Of a stretch of 64,000 nt of DNA, positions 48,901-58,762 are shown in pieces. Position 1 is the stretch's first letter, and every line of letters begins with the position of its first letter. Both the position numbers and the translations under genes were made by a program. This DNA is from Marsupella aquatica. Taxonomy: Eukaryota; Marchantiophyta. Under the pieces are notes generated by a model. The model saw nothing but the letters and a program-made list of their open reading frames with translations. It was not told the DNA's origin and ran no database searches. The stretch is from contig OZ316897.1 in NCBI GenBank assembly GCA_973895155.1, positions 1,364,001-1,428,000 on the forward strand, given 5' to 3'.

Positions 48901-50275
48901 AAGTCTCCAAAATGGAATTCCCCAGATCACAGAATTGTTGGTTCATTCTTTTGCGCAATGGACCCCTTTCTAGCAGATGATGGTATATTGGCCATTTTGC
49001 ATACTGGCGAGTATGATCAGATCTCGCAGGTCATTGCCGCGAGCCAGGATTCTCAAAAGTTTCAGTGTGTGAAAACCCTGAACGTGGTTATGGGAGTTCC
49101 AATGTACATGGCCCGAAATGATTGCCAGGTAAATTCTCTCACTCTTCGTGATGTCCTTTGTTAGCGTCGAGCGCTAGCTAAAAATGTTTTCATTACCCTT
49201 TGTTAGCGCCTGGCGCTATCCAAATTTCATTGTTATGCCGTGATTTGAATGATTTTCTGGTTGGATCGTCGGCATCTTAACAATGGACTTTGTTGGGATT
49301 TCACAGGTTTTCACATTGAGATTGGATCTGTTCAGTCGTGTTTTGTCAAAGGTTAAGGTTCCAAAGGACCCCAAGTTTCGACCCCTCTCTGCAACTGAAG
49401 ATCCTTCTATCACTAACCTTATTGGTCTCCCGAGTGTGAAGAAGGATCCAACTCCTTCAGCAGCGTTTGCTGGCAATGGACGCTTGTCCGTTGGGTTCAT
49501 GCAATCTGTGTTAGAGTTAATCACTCGTCCGGGTGACATTGTCATGGACTGGACTGTGGGTTCGGGAAGTACATTTGTTGCTGGTGACTATTGTGGACGT
49601 TTTATTCTTGGTATAGAAAACCGAAAAGAGTTTGTTGAGATTGCGGAAAAGACATGGATGGATTTATTGATTCCAAAGGATGTCAGTTCCTCATCTCCCG
49701 CTAAAGATGTGGGAAGAAAACAAAAAGATAAAGTTCGTTCTATCTTAAATTTTGACTCTGAAGATGAAGAGGATGGAGATGCTGTTGGAGATGATGCTTT
49801 AGGAGGACAAGGAGAGGAAAATGACGGAGACGAGAAGGAGAGGCATACGACGGAAGAAACAGAAGATTCAGATTCTTCTGAGTAATGCCCGTAAGCTACT
49901 TCACTTTACATTATCGATTCTGTTACTATCCCATTTTCATTTTCAATTCTAATATGGTTCCGTTCCTCTTCCAGATCAGAGTGGAATCTTCAAGAACGTT
50001 TTAATCTTCGGAGGAAATCCTCGAGAAAAGTTCTCATTTCTCCTCAGAAGCCTTTCGTTTTGCCATCGTATGCAGAATATGCTGCCCGAAAAGAAGAACA
50101 GAGGAGAACCCTTACTTGGGAGAGTAAGGGCTTAAGGTTAAGAAGAGGTTCAGATAGGAAATTCATCCATCAGCCTTTACTCAACGATGGACCTAGAAGC
50201 GAATTTATAGATGACGAAGCTGAGTCTACGGATAGGTCTGGCAGTAGCGAGTCCGAGTCTTCTGACTTGGAATAG
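45975..50275 (+). CDS. ParB-like domain fused to an N4/N6-type DNA methyltransferase fold
   Basis: It starts at the ATG at 45975. Exon 1 (to about 46675) has a Ser-rich basic tail and then a ParB/sulfiredoxin-like domain: IPLCRLVHMEIVWTLQKN, LKDSFRSSGY and KMFSVFDGNHRLYSW with the family Gly-x-x-Arg. A 1-base shift near 46428 splits this domain. The next exon starts about 46792 (acceptor TCTTACAG; the donor is unresolved) and a second 1-base shift lies near 47130-47155. Clean introns: 48122-48415, 49129-49306 and 49882-49974, all restoring frame. The first of these joins KKRGRKSDG, an AT-hook-like stretch. The methyltransferase has the beta-class order: motif IV region first (VDAGFVYLPTG), then FLADDGILAIL, then motif I (DIVMDWTVGSGSTFVAG) and GRFILGIENRKEFVEIA. 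Where active enzymes have D/S/N-P-P-Y/F/W this one reads YLPT, so catalysis is doubtful. The tail is acidic. ParB-methylase fusions are familiar in phages and bacteria; in a plant transposon I know of none. Confidence 0.75.
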
Positions 50276-50597
50276 GTTGAATGGGAATTTCTAAGGTTTT
50301 CTTTGGAACCTTGTACTAGCGCCCGACGCTATTAAACAGGGTGTTCGGATCTGAGACTTTAAATGAGTTAGACGCACCGGGAGTCTCTTGCCTGAGTGCA
50401 TATTTGTGCAGATATCAGAAATGCATGTACTCGTACAGTTGTACGGTGAATAATTATACCTTCAGTCTGTATGTATTTTGGTTTGTGGTTGATATGATCG
50501 TTTGGACTCTCTCAAAGTGTAGTATTTGTTGAACTTCGGGATTGGTCAACTTCGAGTTTGTTCAACCCTAAACGGATTTCTCCCTTTCATTTCTGTG

Positions 50598-50710
50598 ACG
50601 CGCCGACTCACCTCTTCGCTTCGTTTTGTTTGTGCACTGCCCAGACTCACCTCTTCCCTTCATTTCATTTCTGGTCTGCCCGGACTCACCTCTTCTCTTC
50701 TCCCTGAGTT
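50598..50710. repeat. short CT-rich repeat, three units
   Basis: GACTCACCTCTTC(G/C/T)CTTC recurs three times about 41-46 bp apart just upstream of the ATG at 50737; it could be leader or promoter DNA of that ORF. Confidence 0.6.
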
Positions 50711-50736
50711 TTGCATCCGTTGTTTTCATCGACTGA

Positions 50737-51147
50737 ATGGATAAGGGAAAGCAAATAGCGAAATCGGAGAGTTGCAACCCGCCAAAGGCGATGGTTTGGA
50801 GGTCGATTAGAGATCCGGGTTTAGATTTGACTCCATCTTTTACACAGTGCCCGGAGACGTCGACCGAGAGGAACAGGTTGTGGCTGGCCGCGGATGAGGG
50901 TATTAGCCACAGAACTGGACACCTTCCATCGCGTGATCCTTCGCCTCCACTTCCTTTCCGAGAGAGGTTCTCTGTTCACGACCCTGATCCTTCGAATGTG
51001 TATCGGGTGGAAAGGACAGCTTTTTTCAGAGACATCCAAGCAGACACCGGACGTGTGAGCTTTTCAGATTCGAACATCCCGAACGACCGGAGTCGGAGTC
51101 GCTATCCCGGACCTCAATTTTTTCTAGATCGAGAGGATGGGTTTTGA
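50737..51147 (+). CDS. small ORF of unknown function within the transposon
   Basis: 136 codons from the ATG at 50737, between palindromes at 50317 and 51232. The product is Arg/Ser/Pro-rich and hydrophilic (MDKGKQIAKSESCNPPKAM at the start), without a recognised domain or membrane segment. Its place, on the same strand and 460 bp after the ParB-methyltransferase stop, and its palindrome-flanked setting suggest a third gene of the element. No homologue recognised. Confidence 0.45.
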   Translation: MDKGKQIAKSESCNPPKAMVWRSIRDPGLDLTPSFTQCPETSTERNRLWLAADEGISHRTGHLPSRDPSPPLPFRERFSVHDPDPSNVYRVERTAFFRDIQADTGRVSFSDSNIPNDRSRSRYPGPQFFLDREDGF

Positions 51148-51916
51148 CAGGATGAGGATAGGTTCAAAGTTGGGTTGGACGACGACTGCTTGTCTTCTAC
51201 TTCCTAGAGAGTGTGGATTTCTTCTCGACGCTAGCGCCTGGCGCTAGCTTTCATCTCATCGTTGGAGTCGTTCATGAGTTTGATTCATGTCATCTTTTTG
51301 AATGGGGGCTCCGGTTCGGCCGAGTTAGCTTTATTGCTCCTTCCATTTTGTTATCGCATTAGGTTTATTGAGTATGTTATTAGGGTTATTTCTTTTTCTC
51401 GAAGGTTATGGACTTTAATTATCTTCTGGATATCAATGTAATTTCAAGTAGCGCGTGTTGCTAGCACCTGGCGCTACTATTATATGTTCTATTCTCCTCC
51501 ACAATTATATAAACCCGCCTCTATACAATTGTTTCTTTCATCTCTCTTTTTTCTAGTGTCCTCCAAATATGCTGCGAATACTATGCGTGGCTATTTTATT
51601 GTTTAAATTGGTTGTTTCCTGTTACTGGAATCGGGTCCCTGTCAGATGGAAAGCCCTGTGACAAAATGATCTTTAAGCTTGATCCGATGTATTCGGTCTT
51701 ACCGAGCCAGCCAATTGTGAATGTCGGAGAACTCCAGTTCATCTTAGGAAGGGAGAATCTGCATGGTTAATAGGAATTTTGATCATTCGACGATACGTTG
51801 AATGAACATTTTGTTAATGTTGTTTTGAACGGCAACAAACTCTTTGTTAGCGCTTGGCGCTAGTAAAACTTTTCTTTCCATAATTGCTATAGAGAACTCT
51901 AAACATATTGGAGTTC

Positions 51917-52053
51917 CTATTGAAATTGGCCTCCTTTTTTGTCCAAAATTATGTCATCTTTTGTGTATGCTAGTACCAAATCTCCTGTTTTGTTCCTCTC
52001 TTTTTCTTGTTATGATTGTTACTGTTTTATGTTTCCTGTCACGGGGAAAAACC
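51917..52053 (-). repeat. right terminal inverted repeat
   Basis: Read on the minus strand it begins GGTTTTTCCCCGTGACAGGA and follows the left repeat to about position 137. Confidence 0.8.
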
Positions 52054-52063
52054 TCCATCTTTG
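52054..52063. repeat. 10-bp target-site duplication (right)
   Basis: TCCATCTTTG, matching 40341-40350. Confidence 0.8.
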
Positions 52064-52850
52064 CAATCCTCCTGAACTTCCTCTTCTTTGGTCTGGTTAC
52101 CAAACCAATGTCAGTCCAATGGGAATCTTCTACTACAACATGATGGCTAGCAGTGACCTTCTCGCGTTTCATAGGAACCATTTTGAATCTACATCTCCGC
52201 TAAGTGGGGTCTGCAGACAAGAACTCATGCAAGTGTGGTTCCCGGTGTGGTTGAGTTACAACGGTGTCCAATTTAGGAAAGAAAGATTTAACATTCCCAA
52301 CGTCAGTAGCATCTTAAATTCAAAGTTCAAACAAGCTTGGTCCCCGTTGTTGGGGAAATCTTTAGTTCTTGGGAAGCACCGAGCTCTTGTTTTTCCTATT
52401 TGGAAGAAACTTTTCCAAAGTACGTCTTTTCTCACCTCACATTATCCTTGCGATCCCCTTTGTCAATCAATTTCCCTCACCATTATCCTCTAAAATATCT
52501 CTCACAGCCTTTGTCCCACTCTATGATAAGCGGCTTCCTCACACTAAGCCTCAAATTGGCCTATCCTCTTTCCAGATAACTTACTTCTCAAGTCAAGTCA
52601 TGGATTATAATTTCCAACAAATCCTACAATTAGATAAGTCAATTATAGAAAACAAAGACTATGATCTTAAGATTTGCCATAGATGATATAATCACAAGCT
52701 CTGGCATCCTAAGCATAACATTGTATCTTTCATCTCCATACTTTCTAACTAAAATATCTCTACAATCAACCTTCTTACGACATACCACTCTAATGTCAAA
52801 ATATAAAGGAAAATCAGACACATTATTAGGAAGCCTATTCAAATCTAACT
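52064..52850 (-). pseudogene. older MULE-like transposase relic (right part)
   Basis: The minus frame at 52181-52064 reads DSHWTDIGLVTRPKKRKF, parallel to DSHRHDIVLITTPNTRG in the intact element, and continues into the left part at 40340. Further right, 52842-52639 (minus) is open (NRLPNNVSDFPLYFDIRVVC) and may be another fragment of the same relic, but that is uncertain. Confidence 0.5.
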
Positions 52851-55048
52851 TTGATACAATTTTTATTTTTTATTTTTTATTTTTTTAATTTAAAACCCGC
52901 GAAAACCCACGCGAAGGGGGGCCAAAAGCCATACAAGGCAAAGAACAAAGCCAAAAAGAACAAAAAATGGAGGGCCAGTTTCGTCCAAAACTCTAGGTCA
53001 AAGAGGACCAATAAAAAATATCAGACCGCTGCCAAGCGACCCAAGATAAGAGTTTAACTATAGAGCCTAGCATCTGAGCGCGTGATCCATCTCAACTTTT
53101 CCATACCTACTAATTCTTTAATCCTGAGAATTCTAGTATGTTTTCTGCTAGGGCCGGAGGCTTCACAAATACCATGAAGAGAATCTAGAAGTTCAAACAA
53201 GACCAGGTTCATGTTGAAGATACGAGTCTGTCTAGAGTTGAAAACTTGTTCGTTCCTAGCCAGCCATAGAGTCCACATTGTGTGGAAAATCATGAAGATT
53301 TTGAGGGATTTATGGGCTCCCTGGTGACCTCGTAGTACCAGAGTGGCAAAAAGATCATCTTGTTGCCAGTTGAGAGTGCCTGTAAACGTTTGGCCAACCA
53401 AAGACCAGCAGCGTTGAGCAAAAGAGCAGGAAAGAAAAAGATGTGGGATCGTCTCCAAAACATTGGAGCAAAGCAAACAGTGGCCGTCTCCTTTCCCAAT
53501 CCTCGCAGCTCTGACTCCGGTGAAAAGACCTTGTGCTATTATTCTCCAGAGAAAGGTGCGAGCTTTGAGAGGAAGATCAGTTGACCATAGAGAGATCCAG
53601 AGCTTGTTCCATTGCCGTTCAGAGCGTGAATGGCCCCAAATTCCGTTGAGCCTGATAAAGTCTGAGCCTTTAGGTCTCAATAGATGGTACATCCGTGCAT
53701 TGGGCAGATAGAATTTTTCCATCCGCTCCTCCTTGTCCGACCAGCGCCATTGTGTGGCTCTAGACCTGAGAGGGCCTCGAACATCTGAAATGCCCTGGAT
53801 TTTCCGGATGAAAAGCAGACACAACTCCCGAATCCACCACTCAAAACCTCTGATACGTGATAGTTTGTCTGTGTAGTAATGTAAGATCACGAGATGTTCA
53901 CCCTGAAGATCTGCTATTTTCCTGATACCTATTCTCCCCAATAGCTTAATCATAGAACAGAGAGAAGGATCATCCAGCTGCTAAAAGCTTTCAAAACATC
54001 TAAGTACGTCCTCAATGCTCCACCAGCTGGCGACACTAGATGCTTCCGGGGAGAAAATAAGATGAGAACGCAGTGATTCCCAAGCCTTCCACAGACCTCC
54101 TATGTAGTGAAGACGACCAAAGGAACGAGGATAACTGAGTAATAAAAGATCTGAAAGAGAGTAATTGTTGCGCCGAATGTGTTTCTGATTCCTCCATTTT
54201 GCCAAACGTAGATTCGCTTCAAATAGGGAAGACCATTCAGACTGCTTTGTATCCAGTGCTCGAGTAAACCATTGGCATAGAAGCGCATCTGAATGGCTTC
54301 TAAAATCTTTGAAGCCGAGACCGCCATCAATTTTGGGTCTGGCCATCGTTTGCCAGGCAACCAGAGGAATCTTTCTGCCGCCAGCAGCATTGTAGCCCCA
54401 AAGGAAGTCTCGACATAAGGCAACCATCGATTTAGCTAGTGAGCTGGGGCTGCGCAAAAACATCATGTGATAAATGGGTATCGCTTGTAGCACATGTTTA
54501 ATGAGAATAGTGCGTCCTGTAAACGATAGAAATCGAGTGGCCCAGCTAGAAAGTCTAGCACTGAGCTTGTCAAGACAGAATTTGTGAAGACGGGAGGCTG
54601 TTAAGCCCCATCCCAGAGGTGCACCCAGATAATGCTGAATTTTGCCAGGAAGGCTAATTTTGCATCCAGTGTTCGAAAGCCATTCTGGAACTGTGACGCC
54701 GCCGGTACGGCGGTTAATGAGTGATTCAGTCTAACTGCGCTCGGCACGCGCGTTAGGTGGGTCTTAGGCCGCTATTATTAGCATAATGACAGTATTTAGG
54801 TAATCATTAGGAGTAGGACATCATTAGGCAATAAGGGGGACTTCAGGTTCGGGCTGGCGGCGGGTCGCTATTCGCACACCCGGGTTACGAGCGTGGAGGG
54901 GCCCCTCCCTCGGGTCCGTATAACGAACTTAAGGAAGCGGCCACTGACGCACGCTGACTCAGACCGGCGGAGTGGCCGGTACACCACAAGCGTGAGCGGT
55001 TCAACCTATGGGCGTCGAGGAGACGTCGGGGATCGACAAGCCCTCAAA

Positions 55049-55057
55049 GTATAAAAG
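55049..55057 (+). promoter_or_regulatory. TATA box of the nested element
   Basis: TATAAAAGG, about 110 bp upstream of the ATG at 55158, in a GC-rich leader. Confidence 0.6.
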
Positions 55058-55157
55058 GGGAGCCAACCCTTTGTAGTGCACCAGTCCATCAGTCCGCGCG
55101 CCAGCTTCGACCCCAGCTCTCTCGTTCTCTCTAGGTCGCCACTACTATCTCCTCTGA

Positions 55158-57801
55158 ATGTCGCACACGATCCTCTCCAGCTCGGCCATTCGATTCTGGA
55201 CGCAGTTCCTATCTACCGGAAGGCACTTGGCCGATTCATTGAAACACGCCAACCCACGCCGATACGAGATCGAACGCGAATACGAGAGAGCCATCCGCCT
55301 AGCAGGACGACACCACTACGTCCTTAACTTTGACTACCCGTCTCAGAGCGAGCTTTACCGACCAGCTGAGGTATCTGGGTACTTCTTCAACGGAGACAAA
55401 TATATCGGGTTCTGGGAAGCATTGCTTCGGCTTCCGGACGAGGTCTTCAATATCCCGGGTACAATCGACCCTGCAATGACATCACTTCGACCACATCCCT
55501 GCCCAGGTTCGGGCGGTCATTAACGGCGAGTCCAGTACCAACCGTTCGACAAGGGCGTCCGCACTCGCTTCGGAGAACTTCTACCAGCACCTACAGAGCT
55601 TCATGGGAACTCGGCCATCAACCAACATGACCAACTCAGCCGGACCCGTACCCGTACCGGTACCCGTGCCCATGCAACCTCAGCTTCAGCTTCAGCCTCA
55701 GCCGCAGCCTAGCCAAACCCCCCCACCTATCACCCAGCCAGCACAGGTACGCTCCGTCATCAACGCTGTGGATCTTAGCGATGACGACGAGGCTACCCCA
55801 CCCTTGACCAGGCGGCCCAGAGGAACAAGCGCTCGGGGGGCCGACACTATATCGTCCCCACCCCCTGCTCTGACCCCAGGAGCGGCCCCAGCAGACAACA
55901 TGGTGACCGTGGCCGCCCCGGGCCCGTTACCAACCGCAGTGGCACTCCCCAGGCCCGATCGGGAGGATGGGGAAGTATCACCTTCCCCGAGTCAGTCACG
56001 GGGAAAGAAGAGGAAGGAATCCGCCAGTGCATCCGGGTTACCGTTGGCCACGGTAGCCGTAGCCAAGGTAACGATGCATCGCGTGGGGGAAAACGTTCAC
56101 AGCAACATCCTCCATCCCAAGCATGCGGTGTACCTGAAGACTCAGGGATTTGAGCACCTCGCCTCTCTCCCCTGGAACACTTGCAGGTACTACGGGGAGG
56201 ACATGACAGAATTCGTCAAGAATTATGACGACGTACGTCAACAGACTCGGCTGCGGGGAAGGAATATGTCCCTCACAGAAGAACGGCTCAAGATGATCTT
56301 CGGGTTACCCGAAGGTGACCATCGAGTCGAATCACGGGCTCCCGGGGGCAAGGGGGCCAAGTACCAATCTTCAAGTTTTCCCTCAGAGGGGTCAGTAGAC
56401 AACGGGTTCGTGATGAGGACCTGCCTCATGCCCGAGATAGCTGAGCGGCTGGAGTTCCAGAGGTACGCTCTCCACATGATGGAACCCCGGGGGGAGATCT
56501 CCGCCGCCCAAGTCATCCAGGTCGAGAACTATCGACCTAGGAAATGGGCGTCATACTTCGCTAAGAAATTCCATGAAGAGATGGAGCGGCGAAGGAAGAC
56601 GCTGTACATTGGCGGGAAGGCGTATTTCGCTAGCCACATCGAAATCATTCTTGAGTGGTACGCCCGGTTTGATCGACGAACCCTTCCCCGCATCAACGTT
56701 ACAAAGCTGGTCCCAGCTAGGTGGGTTTTTCCGGCATTGGAGAGACGGCCCCAACCCGAGGCCCGAAGTCCAGTGGACACACCAGCTTCACCCACCCCAC
56801 CTCTACAAATAGCTGTAATCGTAACCGAGGAGGCGCCGGAGGGGTCGGTCGTCGCAACCGTTGATGCGACCCAACTAGCCGGGCTAAGTACAGAAGTTGG
56901 TACGGCAGAGGTCTTACCCGAACCCGGGTCTCCCAAGGACCCGCCGGTGGCAATTCCGGAGAACCGGACATCGCTGCAGGAGGACACTCCAGCCCCTTCC
57001 AACGTTATGTCCCCAGGGTTGGATGTCACTGCCCCGGCCCCTGCGCGTGTTGCTGTCTGCCCGTGCCCAAATCCGGACAGGCACAACTTGGACCACCCGG
57101 AACTCTTCGTACAGGGTACATTTCTGAACGGGCTTCTGGGAGATTTCTCTCATCAAATTGCCCGGGATACCGGGGAGTTCATGGCCCGGAAGGTAGCCTG
57201 TTTCTTCAATCAGGAGTTGGTTGCCGCCGTAAAGGCAGGTCGGGCCCAGTCGGAGGCCCTTCAGAGGATAGAGCGGTACCGGGTGGAGTCCGTGTACCTA
57301 AAGAACGAAGTGGCGGCTCAAGAGGCTGAGCTTCTGCAACTACGACCCAAGGTTGCAGCCGCCGATGAGTTGTTATCAAAGGCGTACGCTCTTACCGCCC
57401 TAGCCGAACAGGCCAAAGCTGGGAACGAGGCCGAGATTACACGACTCCGGAACCAGATTGACAGTTTGAAGAAACAAGCTATCACCTGGCAGAAAGACCT
57501 GGAGGAGGCCGAGGAGCGAGCCCAGCGGGACGCGACGGAGATAGCCACGCTGCAGGCCGAGATGGCGCGGCTCCAAACCGAGGCCGAGAAGCAGGACCAG
57601 CTGGCGAGTAAACTGACGAGCGACGCCCAGCAGCTGGAGGAGGCATGTCAGGAGGCAGCAGAGGAGACGGACGCGGCGAGGCGAGAGAACGAATCTCTGC
57701 TGGACCAGGTCCAGCTCCTCAAAGCGGACAATGACAGGCTTCGAAGGCAGCGGGATGGCCGTTCCCATTCAGGCGGCTCTGGCAAGCGTGCCAGGCATTA
57801 G
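55158..57801 (+). pseudogene. gag-like protein with long C-terminal coiled coil, one frameshift
   Basis: The first frame (ATG 55158) reads to 55523 and the second, one base off, runs to 57801; the character changes frame near 55476 (IPGTIDPAM, then HHFDHIPAQVRAVINGE). Within the second frame the first ATG is at 55603, giving 732 residues. Order: Pro/Gln-rich segment, basic KKRKESA patch, and a globular region (LPWNTCRYYGEDM, MSLTEERLKMIFGLPEGDHR, KWASYFAKKFHEEMERRRKT, HIEIILEWYARFDRR) that resembles the plant-mobile/gypsy-type gag-like domain by its FGLP pattern. A Pro/Ala/Thr-rich spacer follows, then about 200 residues of heptad coiled coil ending in a basic tail. No zinc knuckle, protease or nuclease motif was seen. 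Function unproven; a particle-forming gag role is the best guess. Confidence 0.55.
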
Positions 57802-58700
57802 CGGTGGAGTAGGAATAGATTAGGATTAGGATTGGCTTAGTCAGGGTCTTGGGACAGGCACCTGCCTTAGGTACAGCAGCGCTGCCCTGCTGTCCAGCCT
57901 GCGTAGATTAGGATCTTCTAATAAGACACAGCCGTTTTCCGGCCTGACTGTCAGCTTAGTTAGGACCTTGGTCAGCGAATCTTCGGCGGGAGGACACCCC
58001 GTTCCTCGGCTCTTAGTATTTAGTGCACCCCTCGGTAGAGGCAAGAGGGGGGTTTTTAGTTTCAGAGTCGGACATCCGCGGGACACGCGGGGAGTCCCGA
58101 CCTCTGGGAATGACAGAGTACCAAGGGGAGGGGGTAGGACTAAGCTCACCGGGCGAGTGCGGAGCCGGGCTCCGTTGTAGTGTGCACCCTTGGCCTTGAA
58201 CCTGTGCATTCCAGGGCTGTCGTGTCAACTAAGTGTACGCATATGTTCCCTTTGTAGTAAAATCCTTTCCCATCATTTTTCCTTCGTGTAAATCGAGATT
58301 GTATGCATGTGTGCGCATATGTGTGTGGGTTTCTCGTATATGGGTGGCAGCGCCGGGCCGAACGCACTACTCGAGACGTGCACAGGGTGCAGCCTGCGGG
58401 TAAGTGGTTGCGAGCACGGGTTGAGGACCTGTATCATCGAATCCGGATCGAAGGCGGACAGCACGAAGGCTTAGAAGCCCTTAAGCCGGGGTCGATCCTG
58501 CTATCGACTAAGGTACGTTCCGGCGGCGGAACACAAACCATACCTAGGAGGTGTCCGTATTTAGCAGTATGCGCACTTAGCGCTAGTTTACGAGAATAAG
58601 GTGCATTACGTGCTTCCCTTCCTGCCCGAACCCTCAGATTTACGAGGGATGTGCCCGTCTAAGCTGAAGTCTGAGTTAAGGCCGAAGCCTACGACGTGAC
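57802..58700. other. 3' non-coding part of the nested element
   Basis: GC-rich, with GATTAGGATTAGGATT near 57820 and a short palindrome GTTCCGGCGGCGGAAC near 58517. No further gene recognised. Confidence 0.5.
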
Positions 58701-58762
58701 AGGAACATTTTCTGAAGTCAGGGGAATCACCGTCGATTTGCGAGATTTATGACTTTGATACA

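Larger units (their letters stand above)
40735..51862. repeat. dispersed 15-bp palindrome TAGCGCCNGGCGCTA, 18 copies
   Basis: Copies start at 40735, 40906, 42619, 42680, 44980, 45222, 45338, 45504, 45566, 46754, 48250, 48355, 49162, 49204, 50317, 51232, 51462 and 51848. Degenerate or half copies start at 40540, 45399, 48331 and 51449. Every copy lies in an intron, the divergent intergenic region or a flank; none lies in a coding exon. The central base varies (A, G, C or T). The commonest arm changes are C to T at position 6 and its mirror G to A at position 10, which keeps partial symmetry. Five full copies and one half copy lie between the two divergent genes. Confidence 0.95.
40351..52053. 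mobile_element. 11.7-kb MULE-like DNA transposon with ParB-methyltransferase cargo
   Basis: It is bounded by a perfect 10-bp target duplication and by imperfect terminal inverted repeats of about 140 bp (40351-40490 and 51917-52053; shared cores CCGTGACAGGAAACA, ATCATAACA, GAACAAAACAGGAGA, TAATTTTGGAC). Inside are a minus-strand transposase gene, a divergent plus-strand ParB-methyltransferase gene, and a small plus-strand ORF. A 15-bp palindrome recurs 18 times in its noncoding DNA and was seen nowhere else in the window. The uninterrupted frame across the reconstructed target site confirms the boundaries. Confidence 0.85.
54692..58701 (+). mobile_element. 4.0-kb nested element, TG...CA ends, 5-bp target duplication, gag-like cargo
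   Basis: The duplication GGAAC lies at 54687-54691 and 58702-58706, and removing the insert rejoins the LINE frame. The ends are TGTGACGCCG and, reversed, TGTCACGTCG (8 of 10). Weaker inverted similarity follows, including TTAA at offset 22 and TTCAG. I found no direct LTR copies. It has a TATA box (TATAAAAGG at 55049) about 110 bp before the first ATG, and a gag-like coding region. The GC content is much higher than in the flanks. No reverse transcriptase, integrase or transposase was seen. It could be a non-autonomous retroelement of the TR-GAG/LARD kind with lost LTR similarity, or a TIR element. Confidence 0.7.
53054..58750 (-). pseudogene. LINE ORF2 remnant: reverse transcriptase end and zf-RVT domain
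   Basis: The frame starts in the short piece right of the nested element (HKSRKSTVIPLTSENV near 58745-58707). It resumes at 54691 (PEWLSNTGCKISLPGKIQHY, YLGAPLGWGL, FTGRTILIKHVLQAIPIYHM) and reaches the zinc-binding domain (LWSTDLPLKARTFLWRI, CLLCSNVLETIPHLFLSCSF, TMWTLWLARNEQVFN). One TAG near 53980 interrupts it in frame. The endonuclease and catalytic RT motifs are lost by 5' truncation. Confidence 0.85.
52859..58751 (-). mobile_element. 5'-truncated LINE, split by a nested 4.0-kb element
   Basis: An 11-bp target duplication ACTTTGATACA lies at 52848-52858 and 58752-58762. On the minus strand the element ends in an A-rich (TAAAAAA)n tail at 52859-52890. Without the nested insert (54692-58706) about 1.9 kb of LINE remains. 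It encodes the end of the reverse transcriptase and the zinc-binding C-terminal domain. Confidence 0.85.

Noticed and set aside
40735-51862. The 15-bp palindromes as transcription terminators or a CRISPR array
   Set aside because: Spacing is irregular (60 bp to 2 kb), copies lie in introns and promoters, no T-tract follows, and the setting is eukaryotic.
57318-57768. Minus-strand ORFs across the coiled-coil gene (57318-57548, 57400-57768)
   Set aside because: Shadows of a GC-rich coding frame on the plus strand.
54692-58701. Nested 4.0-kb element as a normal LTR retrotransposon
   Set aside because: No direct repeat of the 5' end was found before the 3' end by eye, and no TATA box lies near the 3' end; left open as unclassified.
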